Source: Strigamia acuminata (lineage: Eukaryota > Arthropoda > Chilopoda > Geophilomorpha > Linotaeniidae). Taken from it: a stretch of DNA of 64,000 bases. Location: positions 620,001 through 684,000 of the forward strand of contig OX442323.1 in assembly GCA_949358305.1 (NCBI GenBank). Reading direction: 5' to 3'. Below the pieces are notes generated by a model, which saw nothing but the letters and a program-made list of their open reading frames with translations, did no database searches and was not told the origin of the DNA. Positions 11,577 to 25,525 of the stretch are shown here, one piece after another (position 1 is the stretch's first letter; the number at the start of each line of letters is the position of its first letter). Both the position numbers and the translations under genes were made by a program.

Positions 11577-13046
11577 TGTTGCAAACAACGTGGAATAATT
11601 TAGAAACTACTTTTATTGCCAATTTGTGTCTGAATAAATGTTTCCAAAGTGTGTTTTATTTTGCATAACATTTCAGTTTTTATTTACAGGATTTTTGCAT
11701 TATTAAAATGTTTTTAGTGCTTTCAGATACTGATGTTTGATGAAATGTGATATTCCATTGTTTATTGCATTTATTTCTAGTGTTTATTGCGTGATTTTGT
11801 GTTACTTTATACATTTTCTATCAATTTGTGTGATTTCGGGTGAAATTTGGTGCATTTGTCGTTAAACAGTTAACTAGTGTTATTGACGTGACGTCATATT
11901 TCAAGTTCTAGTTCGGTTTTTGTTCAAACTTCTAACCTTCCGTTTGGACGGAATTTTGATGGTTAGAATTGTTTTTGACATTGTTTTAGACTAATTTGGG
12001 GGTGATCTGTTGATTCGTGCACTCTAATTTCGTCCCGGAACAGCCGTTTTTCTGCTACGAGCGATCGTGACGGACCCCGCATGTGCGTTGCCGTCCAAGA
12101 TCGTTTCGTTCGGTTTGCGGTTGATTTCAAGTGTTCTTTTATTAAAACGTGTCTTGTTTGCGGGAAATTACATTTCCTGAACTTATTTACTTATTCCAAA
12201 GTGTTTACATAAGTTATTTCTTGTGTTGAAATTCAAACCTTGTGTTTTGCCGCCAATGTAGAGTTTACCGGACGCCATGTTGGATTTTGCCGATGATTTG
12301 TAAATCTTTCATGTCGTTTTGTTTTTATATCTCAATTGGTGTTTGTACTATTTAGTTTTAATGTATTTCAATGCAAAATCTTTACTTATTTGGTTTTGTG
12401 TGTGACTTTGAATTCAAACTTGATGATTATGTCATTTTGCTTGTCTTTGATTGGTTAGGCCCAATTGTCTGCTTAGCGATCACTGTTTTCGCTGTTTTCT
12501 CCTTGTTTTGATTAATGAATTTTGTTGTTACGATAGACTTTATTATTCCTGAGTTTTTTGTGCTCATTTTGAGCTATTACACATTATTTTTAATACATTT
12601 CTCGTAATTTGTTGTCTTTGCTTGAAATTGCATTTCCTCCGTTTCCGTGGCAACGGAGTATTTCTTTATTGTAAATTGCCGACAATTGGCTTGTTGCGTG
12701 CCTTTTGATTGATAATGTGTAATTATTCAGTTGCCATTTTATATTTGATTAAAATAGTCGTGTTAATGTTAACTCTTGTATTTTCTGCTTTTGACCCATT
12801 TTCAATGTGTCCTGAGTAGGAAACCATTTTTCCCAGACTGGCCAATGGATCAGCAAACACTTGGATACCATGCAAAAGTGTTTCCAACAGTTAAACCCTC
12901 ATGTAACAGGAGATTTTGAGGCGAATCAAGTGCATTTCCACACGGTACACGTACGAATTTCACTATACGATCGTTTGAGTTTGTTGGCGGGAGTTTCGAA
13001 TCGCCACATCTCAGTTCTTCTCTGTTCCTGTTGACTGACCGCAACA
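11577..13046 (+). repeat. BEL-A 5' LTR (1,470 bp)
   Basis: Begins TGTTGCAAACAACG and ends GACTGACCGCAACA, giving the TG...CA ends expected of an LTR. The same sequence recurs at 33197-34666. An AATAAA lies near its start (11633-11638). BEL-A and BEL-B LTRs can be told apart: A has GTAAATTGCCGAC where B, read in sense, has GTACTTTGACGAC. Confidence 0.95.
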
Positions 13047-13061
13047 TCGAATAAGAATTTT

Positions 13062-13080
13062 TGGTGCCGTGACCAGGATT
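13062..13080 (+). promoter_or_regulatory. BEL-A primer binding site, tRNA-His
   Basis: TGGTGCCGTGACCAGGATT begins 15 nt after the LTR. It is complementary to the 3' end, with CCA, of animal tRNA-His; the match to tRNA-His is from my knowledge of that tRNA. Confidence 0.8.
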
Positions 13081-13954
13081 TCGTCTGCTTCTTGTGGGTT
13101 TTTTCCGGTTCATCATTTGATACGTTCAACCGTGCGTCTGGTGCGATTGACGGAAATTACGTCCGTGAGTCGTCGTCTGCTAGAATGGTCGTCGTTCAAC
13201 GTGGCAACAGCCACAACGGAGATTTATTTGGCGTCGATCACGAACATTTCTGTGCAAGCAACGAGATTCTTCGGTCGACATCTTGGATTACACAACGCGC
13301 TGTGCTGGAAAGCCGATTTGCCCCTGAAATAATTGCTTATTCTTGTGTTTTGCATTCAGTGCTTGTATTTCTAAGATTTTGGTTGCATGAGGGTATTGTA
13401 TTGGGTGTTTCAAAGCTGTTTTTGCTTTTTCCTAAGCTAGTTTTGAGGGAAAATTCACTGAAAGTGTATTTTATTGTGAATTTTTCAAGTGCTTTCTTGA
13501 TTTTTGTGCATGCATCTCCATATAACTGGCTTAACCAGGGGAGATTTAGATTTTTTGGAGTTAGAAACTGTTCAGTCTCTCATTGCAAGAGCTGTCAGTT
13601 ATTCTCGTGAATCTGATAGTGATTTTCTGGCTAGATTCGTTCCGTACGAACAGCAGAAATAATTCAAACTTGTGTAGGACTTTTTGAGTCACGTTTTTAA
13701 TACGTGATCAAGGTCGCTCGTTTGTTTTAGCATCCTTGATTGCTAAAACACTCGATATTCTTGTGTATTTTCAAGGTTTTTTGTCGTTTGGGCAAGAAAA
13801 CTTTGAAAAATTCTGTTCTTTTAAAGTGAATGATTGTAAATTTTATTCTTTTCAAGTATAAAGTTTAAGTTATATTCTTTTTAAGTTTAAAGCGAAGTGT
13901 TTTGTTGTTCAAAATATTATCTTCTGTTTCATAATTTACAGCCGTGAATTTGAG
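13081..13954 (+). other. BEL-A untranslated leader
   Basis: About 0.9 kb between primer site and gag-pol start. Short open frames here recur in BEL-B in the same place but show no recognizable domain. The sequence before the ATG (AATTTACAG then CCGTG at about 13935) could serve as a splice acceptor, but I have no other support for splicing. Confidence 0.6.
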
Positions 13955-16900
13955 ATGGAGAGAGATAGAGATACAGAAACTTCCGAACGCGATTTACTCA
14001 CTGTGGAGCAAATTGAAATACTAGAGACCAGGTGGGAAGCACAACTTTCATCTCTCAACGACTTGCTGTCTTTGTCGGAGAAGACGAGCGATCCAGGAGA
14101 GTTAGAAGCGCTTCTGCTTACTGCAAATCTGAAAGAGACACGCGTTGTAAATGGCCTGAACGAGCTTCAAGTCTACTGTGAGCACGCGTTTTACCTTGAG
14201 AGTGTCGAGAAACTGGAATCATCACAAACGAGAGTGGAACTTCTCCGAAGAAGGTGGGAGGTTTCAAAGCGGTCTCTTCCAACCCTTGGAGGAAGACTCA
14301 ACATGTCTACAGTTTCCGGTGCAAATACATCCCTGAATACTTCGACTTCTTTCCGCAAGAATTCCAAGTTGCCCAAACTTGAATCTGTAAAGTTTGACGG
14401 GGAAATAATCAAATACAAAACGTTTAAGAGCAACTTTGAAACTTCTGTTCATAATGACCCAGATCTGAGCAGTGTTGAAAAGTTGCAATACCTTCAAACT
14501 ATGTGTACAGGTGAGGCTGCGGCTTTGATTTCCACCTTTCCTTTGATCGAGGAATCCTATGACTTGGCACGGGAAGAACTTGATCGTAACTATGGCGATG
14601 AGGATGCGCAACAGACGGCTCTCATCCAATCCATTCGAGACTTGAAGACTGTTTCAAGCATATACCCGACAAAGGTGTTGAAAGCAAATTTGACGAAAAT
14701 TTCTTCAACAATACGACTTCTTGAGCAACTGAAGATTCCTGTACGGACATCTGGTGCATTTCTGATGCCGGACATTCTTAGCAAGTTTCCTGCTCCAATG
14801 ACTTTGCGTTTTTACCAAGTCCATGGACTGTCTTGCAAGAACATTTTGACTTTGCTTGACTTTTTTCAAAAGGAAGTAGCTATGGCAGAACGCACTGAAG
14901 CTGTTTCTCCATCTGAAAAAGCAAAGAAGGAAAAGTCTGAAGTTGAAAAGGCTAAAGTTAAAGGATCCATGACGACTTGCACCGCGACGCAAGACTCAAA
15001 ATCGTCTTCAAGCTCCAAAGTGAAGACAGAGTCGAGACAAGAGAACAGGTCTGCGAATTCCAAGGCACTCAAGTGCATTTTTTGTCAAGAAGACCATTTG
15101 AGCGGTTCTTGCAAAAAGGAGTTCGAAATCAATGCAAAGATTGAATTGATAAAGAAAAACAGACTTTGCTTTAATTGTTTTCGAACAGGTCATCGCGTTG
15201 GTGACTGCAAAGTGAAGTTTTCCTGCAAGCATTGTGGCGGAAGACATCATTCAACCATTTGTAAGAAGTCTGAGGTGAACAATTCTTCAAGTCCGACAGA
15301 GAAACCCAAGGAGTCGCAAGTGACCACACACGTCTCGTGCGCGATATCCACTTCTCTTCAACTTATGATTTTTGTTGCTGACCTCAAAACCAAATCTGGA
15401 GGTTCACACCACATCCGAGGCATGATTGACCCGGGTAGCCATCGGTCATTCATTACAACTGAACTGGTGAACCGACTAAAACTGAAGAAGTGCGGCAGTA
15501 TTTCTGCGACCACACAACGGTTCAACGATTCTATGCCTGCTGCCACTGATTACGACGTATACAACGTTACTCTTCAAAGCAAGAATGACGCACAAAACTT
15601 CAAATTATCAATGCTTTCAGTGGAAAATTTGCCGAAAGTGCAGGGCATTTTGAATGCATCGGTAATAGAAAAGGTGAAGAAGCTGAATCTTGAACTTGCC
15701 GAAGATCTGCCAGCCAAGACATCTCAAATAGACATTCTTTTGGGAGTTGATGCTTGGTGGAAAGTCATTAAAGATGGCAAAAAGAAAATCAACGACGATC
15801 TTGGACTCATAAATACGTTATTTGGATGGGTGCTTATCGGAGCAGCCGGAAATACGGATTTATTCGAAGATGAAGCTGATTTGACTTCATGTTGTAATAC
15901 TTGCAACATAGAAATCCATGAACAATTGGACAAACTTTGGAATTTAGAGGCAATTGGGATTAATGCTGGTGAAAAAGAATCCGATTTCACAAGAGATCGA
16001 TTTGAAGCCACGACAAAACGTCTCGATGACGGAAGATACGAGGTGATGCTGCCTTTTAATGGACAAGAAACTGACTTGGACTCAAACTGGGAGCTCGCAC
16101 TTAACCAATTAGCCAACACATTGAAGAGAATCGACTCAAATGACGATTATAAGAAGCGATATGACGACTCAATGTGGCAGTACATTGAAGAAAACCACGC
16201 TGAGGAAGTTCCAACTGAAGAACGGTTCCTAAAGAAAGGAATATATAACATTCCACATCATCCAGTGATCAAAGAGGACCGGGAAACAACAAAATTCAGA
16301 GTCGTATTCAATGCGTCGTCTGCGAAAAAAGGAAAACGCTCATTAAATGACTGCCTTTTTCCTGGACCATCTTTGAATCCAGATTTGATATTGGTGATGG
16401 TCAGATTCAGATTGTATTGCATTCCAATCATTGCTGACATTAAACAAGCATTCCTCCAAGTAATGATAAACCCCACACATAGGAACTTTCTGCGTTTTTT
16501 GTGGGTTTCGAGGCAATATTTCAAGAACCCCTATTCGTGGAAAAATTTGTGGAATAATATTATGATTTTGAGGATGATAGTCGTACCATTTGGAGTTATT
16601 TCCTCTCCCTTTCTCCTGTGCGCAACAATTCGGAAACAAGCTGATCAATACAAGGAGACACATCCGAAAGAAGTTGATGCACTGGACGCCGGGATATACA
16701 TGGATGATTTAACTTCTGGAGGTGATCACACGACAGACACAACAAAGCATTGTGAAGAATTAAAAATGATTTTGGATGACGGGAAACTCCCACTTGTTAA
16801 ATGGGCGACACCCAATGAAAAGGTTTTCAATGACATCAAAGAAAAGGGATTTCACATGAGAAGTGACGAATTCTGTGAACAGGGAGTTATAAAAATGCTT

Positions 16901-18999
16901 GGAATCTTATGGGACACGCAAGAAGACGTCCTCATGTTCAGGATTCCACAAATGGACATTATTCCGAACACAAGACGTGAAGTTCTCTCTTTGGTAGCCT
17001 CTATTTTCGACCCGATGGGACTCATTTCTCCAGTCGTTTTGAAAATGAGACTCCTTCTTCAAGACATTTGTCTACGTACAAAGAACTGGGACGGAAGAAT
17101 TTCGGACTCAGAAAAGCAAGAGATTAACGAATGGAGTCGAGACATCCAGAAATTAAAAGACTATAGAGTACCTCGATGGTTAGAAACCTATTCTAATGAA
17201 GAATTGAGTATTGAAGTTTTCTGTGATGCCAGCACTAAAGCCTTTGGATGTGCAATTTTCATCGTCAACAACAAAGGAAAAAGAACTTTGCTACTCAGCA
17301 AATGTAGACTGGCCCCTGCAAAAAAGATTACCTTGCCTAGACTTGAATTAACTGCTGCGGTCGTTGGTGTACGGATGTGTCAGTATTTGACAAATAACTT
17401 TCTGCCAGGTTATCCAATCAAAACCATTCGATATTTTTCTGATTCCACCATAACTTTGGCTTGGATCAACTCGAAGAAAAATGAGTGGAAGCCTTATGTT
17501 TCTAACCGCGTTCAGGAAATTGTTTCATCGTCTGACGCAAGCCAATGGTCACATATTCCGACAGAGTTCAATCCTGCAGATCTACTTACACGACCACACG
17601 ATGCAAAAACATTAATGACAAATAAACTTTGGTGGAACGGCGTTGACGTTTCTAAAATCGAAAAAGTCGAGGTCGTGCAAGAAAAACTACCCGAAGAAGA
17701 AAGAAAGATTGTGGTTATGAATGTTCAAGTTAAAGAAACGTTTTTGAGCAAATTTTTCAAAAGATTTCGCAACTTCAACCGTCTGGTTAGAGTATTTTCG
17801 TACATTTTGCGCTGGAAATCTCATCGTTTTCGCGGCGAAGATCTCGCGCAACGCGAAATGGAATCTAGTCAAATTAGGATTCTTAAATTTTCACAGGAAA
17901 TCTATTTTCGAGAAGAGATCGAAGCTGTGAAAAACAAGACTGAAGTTGAGAGATCATCCCCTTTGAAAAATTTCGAATATTTCTTAGATGAGGATGGACT
18001 TTTACGTTTGCGCAGCAGACTGAGATTGTCTTTGCTTTCATTTGACGAAAAATACCCGATTCTTTTGCATAACGAAAGTTGGGTAACTAGACTAATTATT
18101 CGCAAGATTCATCTTGATCTCATGCATGGAGATTTGAGTGAAACGCTTTATCGAATTCGTGAGAAATTTTGGATTCTCCGAGGACGCAGGACCATTCAAA
18201 CTGTGATAAGAGAATGTGCCATTTGCAGAAGGACTAAACTTGCAAGAAATAATCCGTCTACTGGAGAATTACCGAAAGAAAGAATAACCCCAGCAGCTCC
18301 TTTCCAACACACCGGAATCGATCATTTAGGACCTATTTTTGTGGGAAAGGACAAAAAACGATTGAAGAAAACATACATTTTATTATTCACTTGTATGGTT
18401 ACACGAAGTTTACATCTCGAAGTGTCCGAAGATTTATCCACTGAGAAATTCTTATTGGCATTCAGACGATTTTGTGCTCGTTACGGTTGTCCAGCAAAAG
18501 TCTTCTCGGACAACAGTAAAACCTTTGAAAAAGGAAGTACACAAATTCAGTCATGGGGAAAACTGATTGGCCGTTCGGACATAAAAACATTTCTGTCTGA
18601 GAAAAGGATTGTATGGACATTTATCCCTCCACTTTCACCGTGGATGGGAGGAGCTTGGGAGAGACTAGTCCGTTCAGTAAAGGATAAATTGCGGAAAACT
18701 TTATTGAGACACACTGTAGATCTAGAAAATTAACAAACCTTGGTTCTTGAGATCAGCTCCGTGTTGAATTCACGACCTTTGTCGTATGTACACGAAAATA
18801 TAGACGGCGGCAGAATCCTTTCGCCTGAAAACTTTTTAACGGGAGGTATGCCGAAATACATGGTCAACAAGACCTTGAATGCAATCAAGAAAAGTGACCT
18901 GAGAAAACTCGACAAGAAAAGAAGACAGTTCATTTGGGATTTTTGGAGTATATGGAAACACAGTTACTTGATGCAGTTAAGAAACTTTTATGAGACTAA
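13955..18999 (+). pseudogene. BEL-A gag-pol polyprotein, broken (5' part)
   Basis: The ORF starts at ATG 13955 (MERDRDTETSERDLL) and reads in order as follows. There is a DUF1759-like Gag region from about residue 138 (KLPKLESVKFDG) and three Cys/His clusters at about residues 374-436, including CFNCFRTGHRVGDC. A DUF1758-type aspartic protease follows (IDPGSHRSF, about 490). Then come RT with YMDD (about 913), the A17/RNase H region, an integrase HHCC zinc domain (about 1387-1430), and an integrase core with D, D and E (the last in GGAWERL). TAA at 18731-18733 ends it early; BEL-B has TTA (Leu) there, so this is a nonsense mutation. The frame then stays open to 18999, where BEL-B is inserted. 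The remaining C-terminus lies at 32927-33138. This copy should not make a full polyprotein. Confidence 0.92.
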
Positions 19000-20471
19000 T
19001 GTTGCGGTCAGTCAACAGGAACAGAGAAGAACTGAGATGTGGCGATTCGAAACTCCCGCCAACAAACTCAAACGATCGTATAGTGAAATTCGTACGTGTA
19101 CCGTGTGGAAATGCACTTGATTCGCCTCAAAATCTCCTGTTACATGAAGGTTTAACTGTTGGAAACACTTTTGCATGGTATCCAAGTGCTTGCTGATCCA
19201 TTGGCCAGTCTGGGAAAAATGGTTCTCTACTCAGGACACATTGGAAATGGGTCAAAAGCAGAAAATACAAGAGTTAACATTAACACGACTATTTTAATCA
19301 AATATAAAATGGCAACTGAATAATTACACATTATCAATCAAAAGGCACGCAACAAGCCAATTGTCGTCAAAGTACAATAAAGAAAATACTCCGTTGCCAC
19401 GGAAACGGAGGAAATGCAATTTCAAGCAAAGACAACAAATTACGAGAAATGTATTAAAAATAATGTGTAATAGCTCAAAATGAGCACAAAAAACTCAGGA
19501 ATAATAAAGTCTATCGTAACAACAAAATTCGTTAATCAAAACACTGAGAAAACAGCGAAAACAGTGATCGCTAGGCAGACAATTGGGCCTAACCAATCAA
19601 AGACAAGCAAAATGACATAATCATCAAGTTTGAATTCAAAGTCACACACAAAACCAAATAAGTAAAGATTTTGCATTGAAATACATTAAAACTAAATAGT
19701 ACTAACACCAATTGAGATATAAAAACAAAGCGACATGAAAGATTTACAAATCATCGGCAAAATCCAACATGGCGTCCGGTAAACTCTACATTGGCGGCAA
19801 AACACAAGGTTTGAATTTCAACACAAGAAATAACTTATGTAAACACTTTGAAATAAGTAAATAAGTTCAGGGAATGTAATTTCCCGCAAAACAAGACACT
19901 TTTTAATGAAAGAACACTTGAAATCAACCGCAAACCGAACGAAACGATCTTGGACGGCAACGCACATGCGGGGTCCGTCACGATCGCTCGTAGCAGAAAA
20001 ACGGCTGTTCCGGGACGAAATTAGAGTGCACGAATCAACAGATCACCCCCAAATTAGTCTAAAACAATGTCAAAAACAATTCTAACCATCAAAATTCCGT
20101 CCAAACGGAAGGTTAGAAGTTTGAACAAAAAACGAACTAGAACTTGAAATATGACGTCACGTCAATAACACTAGTGAACTGTTTAACGACAAATGCACCA
20201 AATTTCACCCGAAATCACACAAATTGATAGAAAATGAATAAAGTAACACAAAATCACGCAATAAACACTAGAAATAAATGCAATAAACAATGGAATATCA
20301 CATTTCATCAAACATCAGTATCTGAAAGCACTAAAAACATTTTAATAATGCAAAAATCCTGTAAATAAAAACTGAAATGTTATGCAAAATAAAACACACT
20401 TTGGAAACATTTATTCAGACACAAATTGGCAATAAAAGTAGTTTCTAAATTATTCCACGTTGTTTGCAACA
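19000..20471 (-). repeat. BEL-B 3' LTR
   Basis: Read on the minus strand it starts TGTTGCAAAC at 20471 and ends CGCAACA at 19000. It pairs with 31456-32926. Confidence 0.95.
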
Positions 20472-20529
20472 ACGAATTGCCAGCGAGAAAGAGAGAGAAG
20501 AGAGATGAGAGAAGTCTGCAAAACACACA

Positions 20530-23500
20530 TCAATCAAGTTCAAGGGCTCTAATATGCCTTACAGAACGACGCAACTCTCTTCCATCGGGAAGCACAACAC
20601 TGACGATGCGAATTAGTCCATCATCACCAGGAAAAACTTGTTTTATTCTGGCAAGAGGCCAAAAGTAAGGGTTGGTTCCCATCTTTTCAAGAAGAACAAT
20701 CTGATCAATTTTAGGGTTTTGAAAAGATTTATCTCCTTTAGTCTCATAAAAGTTTCTTAACTGCATCAAGTAACTGTGTTTCCATATACTCCAAAAATCC
20801 CAAATGAACTGTCTTCTTTTCTTGTCGAGTTTTCGAAGGTCACTTTTCTTGATTGCATTCAAGGTCTTGTTGATCATGTATTTCGGCATACCTCCCGTTA
20901 AAAAGTTTTCAGGTGAAAGGATTCTGCCGCCGTCTATATTTTCGTGTACATACGACAAAGGTCGTGAATTCAACACGGAGCTGATCTCAAGAACCAAGGT
21001 TTGTAAATTTTCTAAATCCACAGTGTGTCTCAATAAAGTTTTCCGCAATTTATCCTTTACTGAACGGACTAGTCTCTCCCAAGCTCCTCCCATCCACGGT
21101 GAAAGTGGAGGGATAAATGTCCATACAATCCTTTTCTCAGACAGAAATGTTTTTATGTCCGAACGGCCAATCAGTTTTCCCCATGACTGAATTTGTGTAC
21201 TTCCTTTTTCAAAGGTTTTACTGTTGTCCGAGAAGACTTTTGCTGGACAACCGTAACGAGCACAAAATCTTCTGAATGCCAATAAGAATTTCTCAGTGGA
21301 TAAATCTTCGGACACTTCGAGATGTAAACTTCGTGTAACCATACAAGTGAATAATAAAATGTATGTTTTCTTCAATCGTTTTTTGTCCTTTCCCACAAAA
21401 ATAGGTCCTAAATGATCGATTCCGGTGTGTTGAAAAGGAGCTGCTGGGGTTACTCTTTCTTTCGGTAATTCTCCAGTAGACGGATTATTTCTTGCAAGTT
21501 TAGTCCTTCTGCAAACGGAACATTCTCTTATCACAGTCTGAATGGTCCTGCGTCCTCGGAGAACCCAAAATTTCTCACGAATTCGGTAAAGTGTTTCACT
21601 CAAATCTCCATGCATGAGATCAAGATGAGTCTTGCGAATAATTAATCTAGTTACCCAACTTTCGTTATGCAAAAGAATCGGGTATTTTTCGTCAAACGAA
21701 AGCAAAGACAATCTCAGTCTGCTGCGCAAACGTAAAAGTCCATCCTCATCTAAGAAATATTCAAAATTTTTCAAAGGGGAGTATCTCTCAACTTCAGTCT
21801 TGTTTCTCACAGCTTCGATCTCTTCTCGAAAGTAGATTTCTTGTGAAAATTGAAGAATCCTAATTTGACTGGATTCCATTTCGCGTTGCGCGAGATCTTC
21901 GCCGCGAAAACGATGAGATTTCCAGCGCAAAATGTACGAAAATACTCTAACTAGACGGTTGAAGTTGCGATATCTTTTGAAAAATTTGCTTATAAATGTC
22001 TCTTTGACTTGAACATTCATAACCACAATTCTTTTTTCTTCTTCGGGTAGTTTTTCTTGCACGACCTCGACTTTTTCGATTTTAGAAACGTCCACGCCGT
22101 TCCACCAAAGTTTATTTGTCATTAATGTTTTTGCATCGTGTGGTCGTGTAAGTAGATCTGCAGGATTGAACTCTGTCGGAATATGTGACCATTGGCTTGC
22201 GTCAGACGATGAAACAATTTCCTGAACGCGGTTAGAAACATAAGGCTTCCACTCATTTTTCTTCGAGTTGATCCAAGCCAAAGTTATGGTGGAATCAGAA
22301 AAATATCGAATGGTTTTGATTGGATAACCTGGCAGAAAGTTATTTGTCAAATACTGACACATCCGTACACCAACGACCGCAGCAGTTAATTCAAGTCTAG
22401 GCAAGGTAATCTTTTTTGCAGGGGCTAGTCTACATTTGCTGAGTAGCAAAGTTCTTTTTCCTTTGTTGTTGACGATGAAAATTGCACATCCAAAGGCTTT
22501 AGTGCTGGCATCACAGAAAACTTCAATACTCAACTCTTCATTAGAATAGGTTTCTAACCATCGAGGTACCTTATAGTCTTTTAATTTCTGGATGTCTCGA
22601 CTCCATTCGTCAATCTCTTGCTTTTCTGAGTCCGAAATTCTTCCGTCCCAGTTCTTTGTACGTAGACAAATGTCTTGAAGAAGGAGTCTCATTTTCAAAA
22701 CGACTGGAGAAATGAGTCCCATCGGGTCGAAAATAGAGGCTACCAAAGAGAGAACTTCACGTCTTGTGTTCGGAATAATGTCCATTTGTGGAATCCTGAA
22801 CATGAGGACGTCTTCTTGCGTGTCCCATAAGATTCCAAGCATTTTTATCACTCCCTGTTCACAGAATTCGTCACTTCTCATGTGAAATCCCTTTTCTTTG
22901 ATGTCATTGAAAACCTTTTCATTGGCTGTCGCCCATTTAACAAGTGGGAGTTTCCCGTCATCCAAAATCATTTTTAATTCTTCACAATGCTTTGTTGTGT
23001 CTGTCGTGTGATCACCTCCAGAAGTTAAATCATCCATGTATATCCCGGCGTCCAGTGCATCAACTTCTTTCGGATGTGTCTCCTTGTATTGATCAGCTTG
23101 TTTCCGAATTGTTGCGCACAGGAGAAAAGGAGAGGAAATAACTCCAAATGGTACGACTATCATCCTCAAAATCATAATATTATTCCACAAATTTCTCCAC
23201 GAATAGGGGTTCTTGAAATATTGCCTCGAGACCCACAAAAAACGCAGAAAGTTCCTATGTGTGGGGTTTATCATTACTTGGAGGAATGCTTGTTTAATGT
23301 CAGCAATGATTGGAATGCAATACAATCTGAATCTGACCATCACCAATATCAAATCTGGATTCAAAGATGGTCCAGGAAAAAGGCAGTCATTTAATGAGCG
23401 TTTTCCTTTTTTCGCAGACGACGCATTGAATACGACTCTGAATTTCGTTGTTTCCCGGTCCTCTTTGATCACTGGATGATGTGGAATGTTATATATTCCT

Positions 23501-25188
23501 TTCTTTAGGAACCGGTCTTCAGTTGGAACTTCCTCAGCGTGGTTTTCTTCAATGTACTGCCACATTGAGTCGTCATATCGCTTCTTATAATCGTCATTTG
23601 AGTCGATTCTCTTCAATGTGTTGGCTAATTGGTTAAGTGCGAGCTCCCAGTTTGAGTCCAAGTCAGTTTCTTGTCCATTAAAAGGCAGCATCACCTCGTA
23701 TCTTCCGTCATCGAGACGTTTTGTCGTGGCTTCAAATCGATCTCTTGTGAAATCGGATTCTTTTTCACCAGCATTAATCCCAATTGCCTCTAAGTTCCAA
23801 AGTTTGTCTAATTGTTCATGGATTTCAATGTTGCAAGTATTACAACATGAAGTCAAATCAGCTTCATCTTCGAATAAATCCGTATTTCCGGCTGCTCCGA
23901 TAAGCACCCATCCAAATAACGTATTTATGAGTCCAAGATCGTCGTTGATTTTCTTTTTGCCATCTTTAATGACTTTCCACCAAGCATCAACTCCCAAAAG
24001 AATGTCTATTTGAGATGTCTTGGCTGGCAGATCTTCGGCAAGTTCAAGATTAAGCTTCTTCACCTTTTCTATTACCGATGCATTCAAAATGCCCTGCACT
24101 TTCGGCAAATTTTCCACTGAAAGCATTGATAATTTGAAGTTTTGTGCGTCATTCTTGCTTTGAAGAGTAACGTTGTATACGTCGTAATCAGTGGCAGCAG
24201 GCATAGAATCGTTGAACCGTTGTGTGGTCGCAGAAATACTGCCGCACTTCTTCAGTTTTAGTCGGTTCACCAGTTCAGTTGTAATGAATGACCGATGGCT
24301 ACCCGGGTCAATCATGCCTCTGATGTGGTGTGAACCTCCAGATTTGGTTTTGAGGTCAGCAACAAAAATCATAAGTTGAAGAGAAGTGGATATCGCGCAC
24401 GAGACGTGTGTGGTCACTTGCGACTCCTTGGGTTTCTCTGTCGGACTTGGAGAATTGTTCACCTCAGACTTCTTACAAATGGTTGAATGATGTCTTCCGC
24501 CACAATGCTTGCAGGAAAACTTCACTTTGCAGTCACCAACGCGATGACCTGTTCGAAAACAATTAAAGCAAAGTCTGTTTTTCTTTATCAATTCAATCTT
24601 TGCATTGATTTCGAACTCCTTTTTGCAAGAACCGCTCAAATGGTCTTCTTGACAAAAAATGCACTTGAGTGCCTTGGAATTCGCAGACTTGTTCTCTTGT
24701 CTCGACTCTGTCTTCACTTTGGAGCTTGAAGACGATTTTGAGTCTTGCGTCGCGGTGCAAGTCGTCATGGATCCTTTAACTTTAGCCTTTTCAACTTCAG
24801 ACTTTTCCTTCTTTGCTTTTTCAGATGGAGAAACAGCTTCAGTGCGTTCTGCCATAGCTACTTCCTTTTGAAAAAAGTCAAGCAAAGTCAAAATGTTCTT
24901 GCAAGACAGTCCATGGACTTGGTAAAAACGCAAAGTCATTGGAGCAGGAAACTTGCTAAGAATGTCCGGCATCAGAAATGCACCAGATGTCCGTACAGGA
25001 ATCTTCAGTTGCTCAAGAAGTCGTATTGTTGAAGAAATTTTCGTCAAATTTGCTTTCAACACCTTTGTCGGGTATATGCTTGAAACAGTCTTCAAGTCTC
25101 GAATGGATTGGATGAGAGCCGTCTGTTGCGCATCCTCATCGCCATAGTTACGATCAAGTTCTTCCCGTGCCAAGTCATAGGATTCCTC
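20530..25188 (-). pseudogene. BEL-B gag-pol polyprotein, 3' part (interrupted by Copia-1)
   Basis: Uninterrupted frame on the minus strand from EESYDLAREEL at the Copia-1 junction to the stop at 20530. It holds the end of DUF1759, zinc knuckles including CFNCFRTGHRVGDC, the protease (IDPGSHRSF), RT (GIYMDDL), the A17/RNase H region, the integrase zinc domain and D-D-E core, and a DUF5641-like C-terminus ending near HIRALELD. The start codon seen at 25194-25192 is made by the Copia-1 junction and is not real; the true start is at 30545. Where BEL-A has its nonsense codon this copy has Leu. Apart from the Copia-1 insertion, nothing in the reading frame looks broken. Confidence 0.93.
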
Positions 25189-25193
25189 GATCA

Positions 25194-25398
25194 TGTTAGA
25201 TTTAATCTATTGTTACAAATTATCAAAGGTTTTAACGTTATCAAATGTGTGAACGTTGCACGCACGTAATGCACGTGCAATTGATTTGTTGAAAAATTTA
25301 CCGTAAAGTAAAGACGTGTTATTTTATGTTCCCGTTACAACGTGTGTTTTCATTACTTGGACATTCGAAATCTTTGTGGAACCGAATAGGAACCAACA
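25194..25398 (+). repeat. Copia-1 5' LTR (205 bp)
   Basis: TGTTAGATTTAATC to GGAACCAACA; matches 29747-29951. Confidence 0.95.
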
Positions 25399-25400
25399 AG

Positions 25401-25410
25401 TGGTAGCAGA
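25401..25410 (+). promoter_or_regulatory. Copia-1 primer binding site, initiator tRNA-Met
   Basis: TGGTAGCAGA starts 2 nt after the LTR and matches the complement of the 3' end of animal initiator tRNA-Met over 10 nt. The match then ends (AGG in place of GG). Confidence 0.75.
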
Positions 25411-25525
25411 AGGCCGGTTTTTCTTCGAAAAGAAGTATCCACGGCACTCAGACGACATTTTTCGAAGATTCGAGTGAGAACGAAGTGCGCACGTGACGGA
25501 ATTCGAAAATCGAACGTCGTGAAAA

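Noticed and set aside
13092-13610. A 172-codon ORF in the BEL leader, also seen on the minus strand at 30890-31441
   Set aside because: It lies in the leader between primer site and gag-pol, has no recognizable domain, and its start in BEL-B arises from the altered primer site.
15420-15460. Inactive BEL protease because the motif is DPG and not DSG
   Set aside because: Both copies have it, and DUF1758-type proteases of BEL elements vary at this residue, so I did not treat it as damage.
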